NCBI GenBank assembly: GCA_039881045.1
Contig: JAYWVB010000026.1
Coordinates: 310,001 to 374,000, forward strand
Direction: 5' to 3'
Origin: Chaetomium olivaceum
Taxonomy: Eukaryota > Ascomycota > Sordariomycetes > Sordariales > Chaetomiaceae
DNA length: 64,000 bases
Part shown: piece by piece, positions 8,739-19,889 of the stretch
Numbering within the stretch: position 1 is the stretch's first letter
Layout: each line of letters begins with the position of its first letter
The notes under the pieces: model-generated
What the model was told of the DNA's origin: nothing
The model's database searches: none
What the model saw: only the letters and a program-made list of their open reading frames with translations
Translations under genes and position numbers: made by a program

Positions 8739-10989
8739 ATGGCCCAGCTGGTCTCCGATTTTATCATCACGCCCGTTCTCCGACAAGCCCGTCGCTTTTC
8801 GAGCGGGTTCGCCGCCGATGAGCCCCCCGCCATTGAGAGCCCCGCGATACGACGCCAGCGAGCACAGTCGACGGGGTTCCCCGGTGCTGCTGGGACCGCG
8901 ATATTGGAAGGAGATGAGCACGGCAGGTTGACAGCCGGGAATGCAGTCCTGCCACACCGCAGCCGACAGGTTCGAGGCCCGGCCGACCGTCCGTCTTTCT
9001 CGAGTCCGAACGGCCTACGGAGCACGCCCGAGAATCCGGGCCTACCGGGATTGAGCTTGTCCAACAATGCCGGGCTGGACAGCCGACCCGACGCACACGC
9101 TACGACGGAAACCAGCACCCAGGCAGCATGGCCACCACAGGAAAGCAACAGGGCGACGCCGCTCCCCGAGGATGACGGCATGGGGGACCTTCGCCGGAGG
9201 ATACAGGCCGTCCAATCGCTCGATGTCGCCCAGGACGCCAAAGCTCAGATGATGCATGAGCTCTTGACGGAAAAGTACACCAAGTTACAACGGTCCCCTG
9301 CGACTGGACACAGTACCCTCAGGCCGGTGTCGCGGGCAAGCACATCCACGCCTGACAACCATGAACCTACGGATCAAGCTGGGCCGTTGCAGGCTCTGAA
9401 GAAATGGAACCCGCTCGGTGACGGACCCGTCCGCCTCAACCTACCCCTGACCGAGGAAGATCTCACGCCTACTTTTGTGCCAGAGAAGCTCCCGGGCGAT
9501 GGAGCGGAATGGTGGTCAGTGACGGATCAGCCGGACGATGAGGAAAGGCGCCTCGGCTGTGAACATTACCGCCGGAACGTCAAGATGCAATGCGCATCAT
9601 GCGAACGGTGGTACACATGCCGCCACTGCCACGATGCCGTCGAGGACCACACCCTCCCGCGCCAGCAAACTAAACACATGCTTTGCATGCTTTGTGGGTG
9701 CGCTCAGAAGGCCTCGGATACGTGCGTCAAGTGCAGCCAGTCAGCCGCCTACTACTACTGCGGAATTTGCAAGCTTTGGAACGACGATGCGAGTAAGCCC
9801 ATGTATCACTGTTCCGATTGTGGGCTGTGTCGAGTCGGCCAGGGGTTGGGCAAGGACTTTTTCCACTGCAAGGTGAGCACCCCTTCATATCTACGGCGGA
9901 TTCAACTGCCCGGATTAACCAACATATCAGAAATGCATGGCCTGCATCTCCACGTCGGAGAGCAACCATAAGTGCATCGAACGCGCCGTCGACTCGGATT
10001 GCCCCATCTGCAACGAATACCTCTTCAACTCACCCAAGTCGGTCACCTTCATGCAGTGCGGCCACAGCATCCACCTGCTCTGCCTCGAGGAACTCAAGAA
10101 AACGTCGTACCGGTGCCCACTATGCAACAAGTCGTGCGTCAACATGGAGTACCGCTTTCGCCAGCTCGACATGCAAATCCTCCACCAGCCCATGCCGCCT
10201 GACTACGCCGACGCCCGCGCCGTCATCTCATGCAACGACTGCTCCGCCAAGAGTCAAACCGCCTACCACTGGATCGGCCTCAAGTGCGCAGTATGCACCT
10301 CATACAACACCACCCAACTCCAACTCCTCAACATGCCCGGTGGCGACGCCGCCGCTGCCGAGCAACAGCAGCAACAACAGCAACGGTCCGAACAGCGACC
10401 GGTAACCCTCGACCCGGACTTCCTCGCCGAGGAGATCCGCCGCCGGGACCGCGCCCTGCGCCGAGAGCAGGAACGGCGGCGGGACCATGAAAGGGACAGC
10501 AACAACATGAACGGCGTGCAAGCCTTTGCGCTGCTCTCGACCTCGCCATCCTCCTACTCGCGCGCCTTCCTCACGAGACTGCTCAATCGCGGCAGCACCC
10601 CGTCTTCCGACGCTGAGCCGGCACACACCCTCCCGGGAACGGACGGCGGCAAATCTGGCCTTGTCCGTTCCGGCCCTGCTGCTGCTACTGCTACTGCTAC
10701 TGCTACTAGTGCCAGACCTGGTTCTGCGTGCGGCTCGGACGGCGAAGAAGACGAGGAGGACGAAGACGACGGGGAGATGGACATGCTGGATCTATTCAGC
10801 GCGCGAGATCGGGATTTTGATCGCATGACGGGGTTGACTTCGGCGGAGAGTGCGGTGGGGTTTGATGATGATGACGACGATGATGAGGAAGAGGAGAGTT
10901 CGGAGGATGAGGATCGGGAGGGGGAGGGGGAGGAAGAGGAGGAGGATGACGATGAGGAGGATGATATCTTGCTTCTTGGGCATCGTTAG
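8739..10989 (+). CDS. CHY-CTCHY-RING zinc-finger E3 ubiquitin ligase, RCHY1/PIRH2-like
   Basis: Exons 8739-9872 and 9931-10989 (donor GTGAGC, acceptor ATATCAG) encode 730 residues. After ~260 disordered residues comes a CHY zinc finger (GCEHYRRNVKMQC, CERWYTCRHCHD, CMLCG). A CTCHY finger follows (YYYCGICKLW, YHCSDCGLCR, the KKCMAC turn created by the splice), then a C3H2C3 RING (CPICNEYLF, MQCGHSIH, CLEEL, CPLCNKS) and a rubredoxin-like knuckle (CNDCSAKS, CAVC). This order defines RCHY1/PIRH2-type RING E3 ligases, which transfer ubiquitin to nuclear and cytosolic substrates. The C-terminal ~300 residues are fungal-specific: a poly-Gln run, an Arg/Glu-rich helix, an (Ala-Thr)n stretch, and a very acidic tail ending LLLGHR. 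Confidence 0.92.
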
Positions 10990-11674
10990 AGGGTTATGAT
11001 GAGGAGCACGATATCCTGCTTCTCGGGTGGTGATGAAGCCTGATAGCGCCTTGATGTGGGGTGGTGATGGCGGTGGCGGTGGTTGGGGGTTGGAGGAGGG
11101 ACGGTTCGGGCTGGCTTGGTCTGGTTTGACCTCTGTCAAGACGGGATTAGGTCGCGTTAGGCCCAGTTAGTGACCGGAGTGTCGCGTCAGAGGATGGTGA
11201 CGCGGATTTGGATTTTCTGGGCTATTACTGCATTATGCATTGGGAATGGTTGGCGGCAATGTCTTGGCTTAATTGGGCGTGGGAATTCGCGTGCGAAGGA
11301 GTTTGGGTGCCGAAGGTCGGGATCAGCCTGGATGGATATGGCAAGGTACAACATATATCGGTTCTCTTAGGTCTGCGGGGCGGTGGCTTTTGGCATTTGG
11401 TGCTTGCACGGTAGCGGGCTGCATTATGGGCTAGGACAATAGATTACTCGAGCGTGTTGCATTTGAGTGGAAATAGGTGAGCGAGGCTACCTAGTTACCT
11501 GCTCTTGCCGCTGCTTGTCTGTATGCCAGCTATGACTTCGTGTGTGGTATGTACAGAGTTGTGCCCATGCTCAGACGCGTGAGGCCCCGCCAATTAAACA
11601 TGCAACGCGCATCCCAGGACCTTTCAACCTCGCACCCTCACTCAACCTCAACAAAAGTCATCATCCCAACCAAG
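10990..11674. other. Intergenic / promoter of the MOZART1 gene
   Basis: I see no gene. A GGTGGTGATGG-type low-complexity stretch lies at 11058-11095. Short frames in this interval have no splice support. Confidence 0.4.
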
Positions 11675-12122
11675 ATGCCACCCAACGATCGGGCCGAGAA
11701 GCAGGCAGCTGCTCAACAAGCAGTCAATATCTTGCACGAGATTTCCACGATCCTGGTGAGTGGCCGATCGATGCCAGCGTAGCATCAGGAGCCGAGTCGA
11801 TTGACAACAGCCACAGAACTGCCATCTCGATCGCCAGACACTTTCCATCTGCATCTCCATGATTGAGAAGGGAATAAACCCTGAAGCTCTTGCCGTAAGC
11901 ATTCATACCACTCATTTTGACCGTACTCAGCCCTCACCCGGCGTTGCCCTTCCCCCATGTTCACCATCTCGCCCACCCTCTCACACCTTTCTTAACTCAC
12001 GCTAACCATCCCCCCAGAACGTCGTTAAAGAACTGCGCAAGCAAGGCCAAGAAAGTCAGCTCGAGGCAGCGGCAGCAGCGGCGGCGTCATCATCAACAGC
12101 AGTCCCGTCGCGCCGGAGATGA
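11675..12122 (+). CDS. mzt1: Mitotic-spindle organizing protein 1 (MOZART1)
   Basis: Three short exons (11675-11755, 11817-11894, 12018-12122) join in phase 0 to give 87 residues. Donors are GTGAGT and GTAAGC; acceptors are CCACAG and CCCCAG, the second following CTAACC. The protein has the MOZART1 helices: AAAQQAVNILHEISTIL, then DRQTLSICISMIEKGINPEALA, then NVVKELRKQ. The LCISMIExGINPEALA block is diagnostic. MOZART1 binds the N-terminal domains of gamma-tubulin complex proteins and recruits the gamma-tubulin complex to spindle pole bodies. The Ala/Ser-rich tail ending in SRRR is variable in the family. No exon exceeds 35 codons, so the gene is easy to miss. It lies tail to tail with the SPC25 gene. 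Confidence 0.92.
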
Positions 12123-12645
12123 GTTCAGCCGCTGCGTTGCCGCCACTCTTACCGGTCTTCCCTGCCATAAATGATACGCGGATATGCGTGTGGTTCGGAT
12201 GTTATCAGGTTACCCAGACAGTTATCTAGGAAGCGAGGACGACGAACAGATGCTGGAAAGAATCGCACTAGTCATTGGCGAATTCCGGGAAGGCAAGACG
12301 CTCAAGTTTAATAATCCGAACTCGTCGCATGCCACGCCAAAGTCAGGCAAATGAAGTCGAGCTGCAAAAAGGCGGCAGAGAAGTTCCTCAACCAGTACAT
12401 AAACACACAAAGCATACTCTAGCTAGATCTAATAAATCACGAATGGTTTAACCACGTAACGATATAATATAGTTAAGATTTTCTTATTTATTTCTTACTC
12501 TCTCATTCTCTCGTTTTCGGGTACATGTTATACATATGTGAAGTTATATAATACGAGCGAGCCAAACCAACCCATAGGATATCGCATATTGTCATGTCAT
12601 CATGAAGTTCCAAACCCCATCTGTGCCTCCATACTACCCACCCCC
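12123..12645. other. Shared 3' region of MOZART1 and SPC25
   Basis: No gene is evident between the two convergent stop codons. An AT-rich stretch at 12425-12550 is suitable for polyadenylation in both directions. A minus frame at 12222-12410 has no features. Confidence 0.4.
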
Positions 12646-13496
12646 TCACGACCGCATAGCCTCCACAAACAACTCCCTCATCCCCTTCAACAGCGTAGCC
12701 AGCTCCCTTGTCTCATTAACCCGTTCTAGCACTTTCTCCAGCTTCTCCCTCTCCAACTTCGGCCTGCAATGCCTCACATCATAGTCCCGACTGCCCGTGC
12801 ACAGCTCAAACCAGGCCTCCCGCTCCCAGTTCTTCTCATCCACATGGGTATACACAAACTTCAACCGATCCTCCACCCCGGCCCCTTCGATGCGCAAACA
12901 CAGATTCGTCACCCAAAAGTCCAGCTCGGGCACGTTGAAGCGGGCCTGCGCCTCGAGCTGCGCCTGGTGGGCGCGCTGCGCAGCCAGCCGCGCGTCGATG
13001 TCCTTCTGTGTCGCCGCGATCTGCTCTTTGAGCGCGTCCCGCGCCGCTGCCTGCCGGTCGCGCTGGCTGGTCAGTTGTGCGATCGCCGCCTGCATCTCCC
13101 GTGTCTCGGCGGCTTCTTTGCCCATCGTTTGTTGGTACGTGTTGGTCTTGAGCTGCAGGATCTCGATGTCCTTCTTTTTCATGCGCTGGTCCTCTGTCGG
13201 TGCCAAGACATGGTTAGTGGGTGAAGAGGGAGGTTGGGGGGTGAGGTTGGGGGGTTATAGAGAGGGGTGTGAGTCGTACCCTGCAGCTCGGCCACGTTCA
13301 TGTGGAATTGGTTGCGCTCTTCCAGCACGCGCTTGCGCCCTTGCTCGATAAAGGCATCGAACTTGGCGGTAAACTGGGCCATGCGATCGCGCAGCTCGTC
13401 GAAGCCGAAGTCGATGTTGGGTAGTGTGTCCGCCAGGGAGGGGCCGCCGATGGGTGGCCGGCTCGTGGACCTTGAGGGTTCGAATGCTGAAGACAT
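12646..13496 (-). CDS. spc25: Kinetochore protein SPC25 (NDC80 complex)
   Basis: Minus strand, exons 13496-13280 and 13193-12646 (donor GTACGA, acceptor GACAG); the splice gives NVAELQ-EDQRMKKK in frame, 254 residues. The N-terminus is followed by a long coiled coil (roughly residues 30-155, with EGRKR, ERNQF, TREMQAAIAQLTSQRD and ARLAAQRAHQAQLEAQA heptads). The C-terminal globular domain is typical of SPC25 (FNVPELDFWVTNLCLRIEGAG, DRLKFVYTHVD, REAWFELCTGSRDYDVRHCRPKL). SPC25 pairs with SPC24 and anchors the NDC80 complex to the kinetochore. Length and domain order are normal. The promoter is shared with the divergent RRN6-like gene. Confidence 0.93.
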
Positions 13497-14119
13497 TGTG
13501 CTGATTGTTGTGCTTGTGCTTTTGATTGTTATCTAGTTGGGCGACAGTGTCACCCTTGCTTGGCCGGTGTGCGACGTTCGATTTCGATGGGTGCGGGTGG
13601 TTTTGAAGTGCTGGTTTGCGACGGTGATGCGCAAATGCGGGACGGGCTTGTGGGTTGTTTATCTGCTTGCCGTCTTTGGCGGGTTTCCAGGGCGCTGTCT
13701 GCCAAGACCGGCCGGGCCTTGGTCCACACGTGTAACGCGATTGGCCATCCTTCCTGTGCCCCGCTAAAAAGTTCCCTTTGGAAGGTCTCTGTTTGGGTTC
13801 AGTAACATTTAATCTTTCAACAGACATCGTACCAAAGGCACTTACAAGTGATGCACTTGGACTATCAAACTCAAGAGATAAGGTATTTTATTAATCCCTG
13901 ATTCAAGACGAAACAAAAAACACATTACCACCCTTTTTGACACTATCGCTCCGCCCGAGTTTTGCTCTCGATGTTGCGCGCCTCGCCCGATGCAACAAAC
14001 GCCCACTTCGACTCAGACCTGACTTGAGCAAACGGACAAAACCTGCTTCTTGCGTTGCAGAGCAGAGAGAATGATACCGTGGTCTTCACATCTTCGACTT
14101 CCCATTACGATAGGTCCCA
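13497..14119. promoter_or_regulatory. Divergent promoter region, SPC25 (-) and RRN6-like (+)
   Basis: These 623 bases separate two start codons on opposite strands and should hold both promoters. I see no specific motif that I can name. Frames crossing it (13255-13827 minus, 13537-13805 plus) are shadows without conserved features. Confidence 0.5.
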
Positions 14120-17100
14120 ATGGATGAAAGAAAAAGCGCCGTCCAGCCTGCCCGGGCTAAAACTCGCCGGGTTCCCGCGGACGGCATCATTGGACGCTTG
14201 ACATACACCCCGGCCGAAGGCGATGAGTGTATCGGCCAGATAGGGAGGAACCGGGCACAGGATGAGAGTGAGTGTTTTATTCTAATACGGTACTTAGCCC
14301 ACCCTATCGTTCTCTTGTTGACAGCCTAGTCCCTCGCTTTAAACAGATAACGCCGTTCACGCAATGGTGTGCTCCGGCGAAGTCTCCGACCTCTCAGCTC
14401 GGGAACTTGCGTCCTACCCAGGTCGCGAGATCCCAAAAGTACTGGCTGTCGGAACACCTTCCAGATGCGTCCATTGTTGACGAGGACATCGAGTCTCTCC
14501 TTCTGGAAGAGATCGCTGCTTCTCAGGTGAAAACGGAGCCTGCACTAGGCGAGACAACACCACTGTTCTCCGTCGGAGAGATGGCCGACTTGAGGCATGG
14601 CGACTCAGCAAAAGCCCACCCGGTGTTGGCAGTTGCTTCCGGTATCTCTGGAGACATCCTGCGCCTGATCAGCCTCGCACATGAGGAATGGATCTGGTCC
14701 ACGGCAGACATCAAAGTGCGCGTTCATGCTGCAGACGCCAAGCTTGGGGGCGAGTGGTGCCAGGATGGAGGGCCAATCTGCTTGGTGAAGTTCGCCATTG
14801 ACCTAAGAAAATACGACCCTATTAGATGGCTAGTTGTCTCTAATGGTACATCGACCACCGTGTATGAGCCCGAGCTCCGGACGATACCCATGCCGGTTGC
14901 CAGGGCATCAATGCGCTCCTCGGGGCAACCCGTTGGTAGCCAGATATTTGGCAACCCGCTCCTCGCCATATCATGTGAGCGCACCGGTGGGAGTTTACAG
15001 GCGGACGTCTGCCTTGTTCGGCACCCTGAAGCGGACATGCCTCAGTTAGCCATCATTGACCAGGCTGGATACTGGAGCGTGTGGGAGATCACTGGTCGCC
15101 GAAACCTACGGCCAAAGAATTTAATACCGGTCATGAAGATGTGCGGGAATATTGTATCTGGATACATTCCGAAGCTACCTTCGAACCCCATGGCGGAGCC
15201 GCAGCCACACAAACTCTTGTGGTTATCCTTTGGGCAAAGATATCGCAGGCCGTCCAGACGTTCGGTAAGCCGCGCCAGCAGCCCGCCCGAACAGTCCCGC
15301 ATGTCCATTGAGCCCGAATCACAGCCTCCGCGACGACTTCTCTTGCTGTCCAGCCCTAGGACCCTCCATCTATTCGACTTACATACACGAGAATTGCACC
15401 CTGTCTCCCACCTGGTGTTGCAAAAGGATAACCATCGCATCCTCGACGTAGCGCCCTCACGACTAGACCCTGCACAGGCATTCATTCTCACCAGCACGAA
15501 CCTCCTTTGGGTGACGGTGAAGGAAGGCAAGAACGACACGTTAACCCTCGACATCCTCATATCCTGCCCGCACCAGAAGGACGTCAGCGACTCAACCCTC
15601 CGCCTGGACGTCTCGCCCGGCGCCTACATCAACGACCTCAGGACCTGCTTCGCGTGTGTCCGCTCCACCAAGAATACTGAGATGGCCGTCTTCTGGTTCA
15701 TCAACCCGGAGCCGGGCACGCCCGTCCGGTACGGCCGCGACCTGCTCTCGCTCCAGAGCCCCTTCAACTTTGTCGGCTTAAATATCCTCCCCGCCAGCCG
15801 CCGGGTGGGCAGCGACGAGCCCACGTCAGAAACGGGCCGCGCGATGCGGCGGGCACAGCTCCGGTTCTTCCAGCTACTGACCCTCGGCCAGAATCTGGAC
15901 GTGCACAGCGCGCTGTGTGCTTGGTCTGGCGATGCGGGGTTGTCCATCTTGCCGCCTGATACGAAGGAGGGGCTTGGGAGGGCGGCAATAGGCGGCTGAG
16001 GCTGTTGCAGGATCTGACGGAAGCGTTTGCGGTGCCGGATGAGTTTGATGAACGTGCTGTGTTTGGGAAGAAGGGGGCTGAGGGTTTGGCGTTGGAAAAG
16101 TTGAGGGCGGGCATCCAGCTGCGTGTCGATTTTGGTCTCGTCGCCCAGCGGTTGTGCGCCGGAGAGCCGGCCGCTATGGATCGGGATGGGATATTTTCGC
16201 AAGTCGGTGGCGTGGACTTTGGGTTTATTGAGGACGCGATGGAGCGGGAGAAAGAGGACGACTACGTGCCGCGGTATTCACTGTACGGGATCTCTTTTAG
16301 TCTCCTTACTGCGTTGAATCTACTAACAATTTGCTAGGTTGGATTTGGCAGTATCTCGAGGGGCAGGCGACAACCTCCTTCACTTGGCCCGTGAATGGGA
16401 TGCCCAGCAGGAAGCGTTACACCGACGTGCCGGCGAGTGGACCTTTGTACCAGAGGCACGTCGCCCACTCATCGATTTCGGGCCCGACGACCTCGTCAAA
16501 AGATTGCGAGACTTGTTCCTCGAACCCGACGGGGAAGGCCCTCCCCGCCAAAAACGGGTGGAAGTTCTACAAAATATGGCAGCCGAGATGTTTCTCAGCA
16601 ACATCGGCGTCTCAGCCTTGCCCCAATCTTGGACAGCCGCCGAAAGCCAACTCTCGAGCTCCTTACCCTTCCCCGGCTCACCTTCCTTGATGCCCTCCCA
16701 GCCGTCACCACCAAGCTTCGTCAAGGGCAAAGGGAAAGGGAAAGAGAGAATCAAAGCCGAACTGTCACAGGAAGAACAAGACGACGCCGTAGTTCTCCGC
16801 CTGCGCAAGTACGCCACGCTCGACACCTCCCGAACAACGCACGGCGAACCCATCCTCGCCCTTTCCCGCTGGGACCTGGGCGCCGATCCGAACGACATCA
16901 CCTGGAAGCCCGGCCAGGACCTCGAAGCGGAGGATGCCATCAACCGGCGCCGGCGCAAGATGGAGGCGCGGCGGCGGAAGGCGGAGCGGCTGTCTCAGCG
17001 CATCTTTGGCGATGATTCCATGCTGTCATCCTCGCAGTCGTTGGGTGGCCCGTCGACGCAGCCGTTGCCGATGATCCTGTCGGCCGGGCCAAGCGGTAGT

Positions 17101-17481
17101 AGTTTGCGCCAGAGCCAGAGTCAGAACCAAACCCAGAGTCAGAGCCAGAGCCAGCAGACGCCAGGGCGGGCGTGGGATTTCTCGTCGCAACAGCAGCAAC
17201 AGCCGCCGCAGACGGGGGCGTTTGGGTCACCGAGGGTGCTTGCCGGCTCACCCCTGAGGAAGGAGTATCGACGGGATTCGGGGGTGGCGAGAGGGGGGAT
17301 CTTCTCGTCGCAGCTGCCGCGGCCCGGGGAGCAGGGCCCGTCGCAAGGCACGCCGTCGCAGCCTAGATCGCAGGTGCTGCCGGGCTTGTTTGGGGCGCGG
17401 CCGTCGTTTTCGCCGTTTAAGAAGAGTCCGTTGAAGAAGATGAAGAGGAAGAGTGAGCTGCGGTTGAGTGGGTTTAGGTAG
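14120..17481 (+). CDS. RNA polymerase I initiation factor RRN6-like, with one apparent frame break
   Basis: Exons 14120-14267, 14330-16282 and 16338-17481. Intron 1 (GTGAGT...CCTAG, 62 nt) joins RNRAQDE to IPRFKQ in frame; intron 2 is 55 nt with a CTACTAAC branch site. The protein resembles fungal RRN6: N-terminal GRLTYTPAEGD, the ARSQKYWLSEH motif, a beta-propeller-like region (WSVWEITGR, LLLLSSPRTLHLFDLHTREL, LDVAPSRLDPAQAFILTSTNLLWV) and a basic C-terminus (SPFKKSPLKKMKRKSELRLSGFR). RRN6 belongs to the core factor that recruits Pol I to the rDNA promoter. At about 15984 the frame ends in a TGA, while the conserved continuation (RRLRLLQDLTEAFAVPDEFDE) lies in the next register; one extra base in the GGGAGGGCGG stretch restores about 1,081 residues. 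A 68-nt intron from GTCTGG to AATAG is a less likely alternative. Confidence 0.8.
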
Positions 17482-17867
17482 GGGGTTTTGGGTGGTGGTT
17501 GAGAGGAAGGGTGGTAACTGTTTAGGGCGATACTGTGTAACAGAGCTCTCTTTGGAAAGTCGTGTACAAACAAATATAGAACTAACTAATACTTAACCTG
17601 TGTAATTACTCCCGGATACCCAGTGTGAGATGTGGCACTTCAGTGACTTTTTGGGTTGCATATTCCATCATGACACCTCCAAAATTGTTAGTGCTCTCTC
17701 AGCCAAAGAAACCTATCTGCGGAACTCGACTCCTCAACCTCTCAGTTCCACCCCCAATATCAACGCAGCACACCAACAACTAAAAACCCTCTATAAAACC
17801 CGACAACCCAACTTCAAATCCCATATAAGAGAAAAGAGAAACCAAAGAATAAACCCCAACAGTCAAA
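17482..17867. other. Intergenic, 3' end of RRN6-like and promoter of the PITH gene
   Basis: I see no gene. Overlapping frames (17630-18007) are out of register with the PITH gene and have no features. Confidence 0.4.
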
Positions 17868-18831
17868 ATGTCCCACCACTGCCACGACGAACACGCCCAC
17901 TCCCACGGCGGCGGAGACGACCACCCGCACAACCACGCCGAGCACGACCACTCGGACGACATCGCCCCGGCCCTGCAGTTCTCGCTCTACCAGCACATCC
18001 ACTTTGACCAGGTCACGGCGCTCAACGAGGCCGAGCACGGGTCGGCCCGCGCCGTGGTGCGCAAGACGTGGGCGGAGCGGCTGAGTGAGGCGCCCGAGCT
18101 GGCGAGTGATGTGGATGAGGAGCTGTTGGTTAATGTGCCGTGAGTCTTTCTTTTGGTATTATTTTTATGGTTTGTTTGGTAGGGTGGGTTGGTAAGGATG
18201 GTTTGGTAGGGACAACTTCCGGTGTGCTGCTGGGTGGATGGTTCGGTTAAAGAGGAGGGAGGGTTGTGAGACTGTTCGGGTGTCGAGTAACTCAAGTGAC
18301 TAACAGACACAGCTTCACGGGGCAGGTCAAGCTGCATTCGATCCTCTTGCGCACATCCGACTCGGACTCGGCGCCCAAGACGATGCGCGTCATCATCAAC
18401 CGCGACGACGTCGACTTTGGCGTGGCCCAGGAGACCAGCGGGACCCAAGAGTTTGAGCTGAGCCGCACGGGGGAGGTGCAGGAGTTGGCTGTGGTATGTT
18501 TGCCTTTTTCTCTTATCCGCTACTGATACGGGGCCCCCTTAGAGGTGGTGTAGGATACGGGGATCCGACTGACTAACTCCCGCATGCAGCGCCGGGCGCG
18601 GTTCAACGCCGTCCGCCGGCTGACGCTCTTCTTCCCGGACAACTTTGGCGACGGGGAAGAGGACGTCACGCGGATTTCGTATCTGGGATTTAAGGGGGAG
18701 TGGATGCAGCTGGGAGAGCACCGACAAATATCCTCTACGAGGCAGCAGCGAACCCGGGGGATCACAAGATCAAGGGGACGAGCGTGAATCAAATGGGGAG
18801 CGGGATTGGAGGGCGGGGGCCGGGCGTCTAG
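17868..18831 (+). CDS. PITH-domain protein (PITHD1/TXNL1 C-terminal-like), with one apparent frame break
   Basis: Exons 17868-18139, 18313-18493 and 18590-18831. Both introns have good sites (GTGAGT...ACACAG; GTATGT...ATGCAG), and the splices give NVP-FTGQVKLHS and ELAV-RRARFNAV. The N-terminus is His-rich and acidic (SHHCHDEHAHSHG). The rest is the PITH domain: FDQVTALNE, LHSILLRT, APKTMRVIINRDDVDF, TQEFELSRTGEVQE, FNAVRRLTLFFPDNFGDGEEDVTRISYLGFKGEWMQLG. PITH domains bind the proteasome lid in TXNL1. The frame breaks at about 18714: the conserved RAPTNILYEAAANPGDHKI continuation is one register away and ends at TAG 18829-18831. One extra base in CTGGGAGAG restores 231 residues. Confidence 0.85.
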
Positions 18832-18922
18832 GCACGAAAAGAGGCAGGGTGGTGGTTCTACGCGGTTGCTTCATGATGGTTGCTTCATGACGGTTGCTTG
18901 GACTAGCAGGCGAGCGGTGCGA

Positions 18923-19889
18923 CTACATGAAATCGTCCTCCCAGTCTTCCGACCTGTTCTGGTTGCTGGTGGCCTCCATGTTCTCCTCGGTGAAGATGTC
19001 GTCATAGGCGTGGTCCTTCTGCCACTTCTTTTCCTGGCGCTCCTTCGCAATGCGGGCCTCCTCCTTTTTCTACCGGGGTTGTTAATAATATTGTGAGAAG
19101 GTTGAGATAAAGTTGGGAAAACTCACCCGCGCCAGCTGTGCGGCTTGGTCCTTCTTGCGCAGCTCCCGCAGGTGGTCGTCTTTCTCCTGCTTCAGGTCGG
19201 GGTACTTTTCAACCTTGGTCTTGTTGAGCCGGTTGACGATGGGGTTCTCCCGTTGTGGGACGAGTATCTTCTTGACCTGTGGGGAGGTCAGTGCCTTGGG
19301 ATTTTGAAGTGGGGGTGAGATTGGGGACAGACCTTCCTGTTGTCCTTGAAGCTCACTTGGCCGGCGGCCATGCTGCCATCCTTCTTAAGGTTGGACCACG
19401 GGGTGTATATTATGGTGATGTTGTCTTTCTTGTTACCTAGGAAGGTTAGCCACACTCAAACGCACCCTGATATGAATCACCTACCCTCGATCGAGTTGGC
19501 CTTGGTCAGCTGGGCCAAGTCCGTGAGCAGCTCCTCCGGAATGTTGTCCCATGTCTCGCCCTCGCGTAGACGCAGGTAGATATGGGCGCTGGACAGTTTG
19601 TCGACGTGAAACTACTAGAAATGAACATGGATACTACCAGCCGAGTTGAGAGGTCTCATACCCTAAGAACAGTGAGAATGTGAATCGGGCAGGGAGTTCA
19701 CAGACTTACCACACATCCTCCTCCCAACCGAATTTGATCAAGTCCTCATCTACACAATAATGACACACGAGTTAGGTAGTGCTTAAAACACATAAAACTG
19801 CCTTAGTCTCACTCACTTTCGAACTTGTCTTTTCCGACGTAGACATACGCCGGGGGGTCGACGACGTTAGAGGTAAAGTAGAAGACCAT
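18923..19889 (-). CDS. CCDC25 homologue (NFACT-R domain), with a possible 1-nt exon
   Basis: Minus strand. Exons: 19889-19817, 19749-19710, 19611-19485, 19436-19333, 19276-19127, 19069-18923. It starts MVFYFTSNVVDPPAYVYVGKDKFE and continues DLIKFGWEEDVW, FHVDKLSSAHIYLRLREGETWD, ITIIYTPWSNLKKDGSMAAGQVSF, and a charged coiled-coil tail ending DWEDDFM. This is the CCDC25/Jlp2 family, an NFACT-R domain linked to RNA and ribosome-associated functions; human CCDC25 is ~208 residues. All junctions keep frame except DVW|FHV, which is one base short. Either one base is missing from the assembly, or a single G at 19662 is a 1-nt exon: it lies between a TTCTTAG acceptor and a GTATGA donor, giving introns of 47 and 50 nt. 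With that base the protein is 213 residues. Confidence 0.88.
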
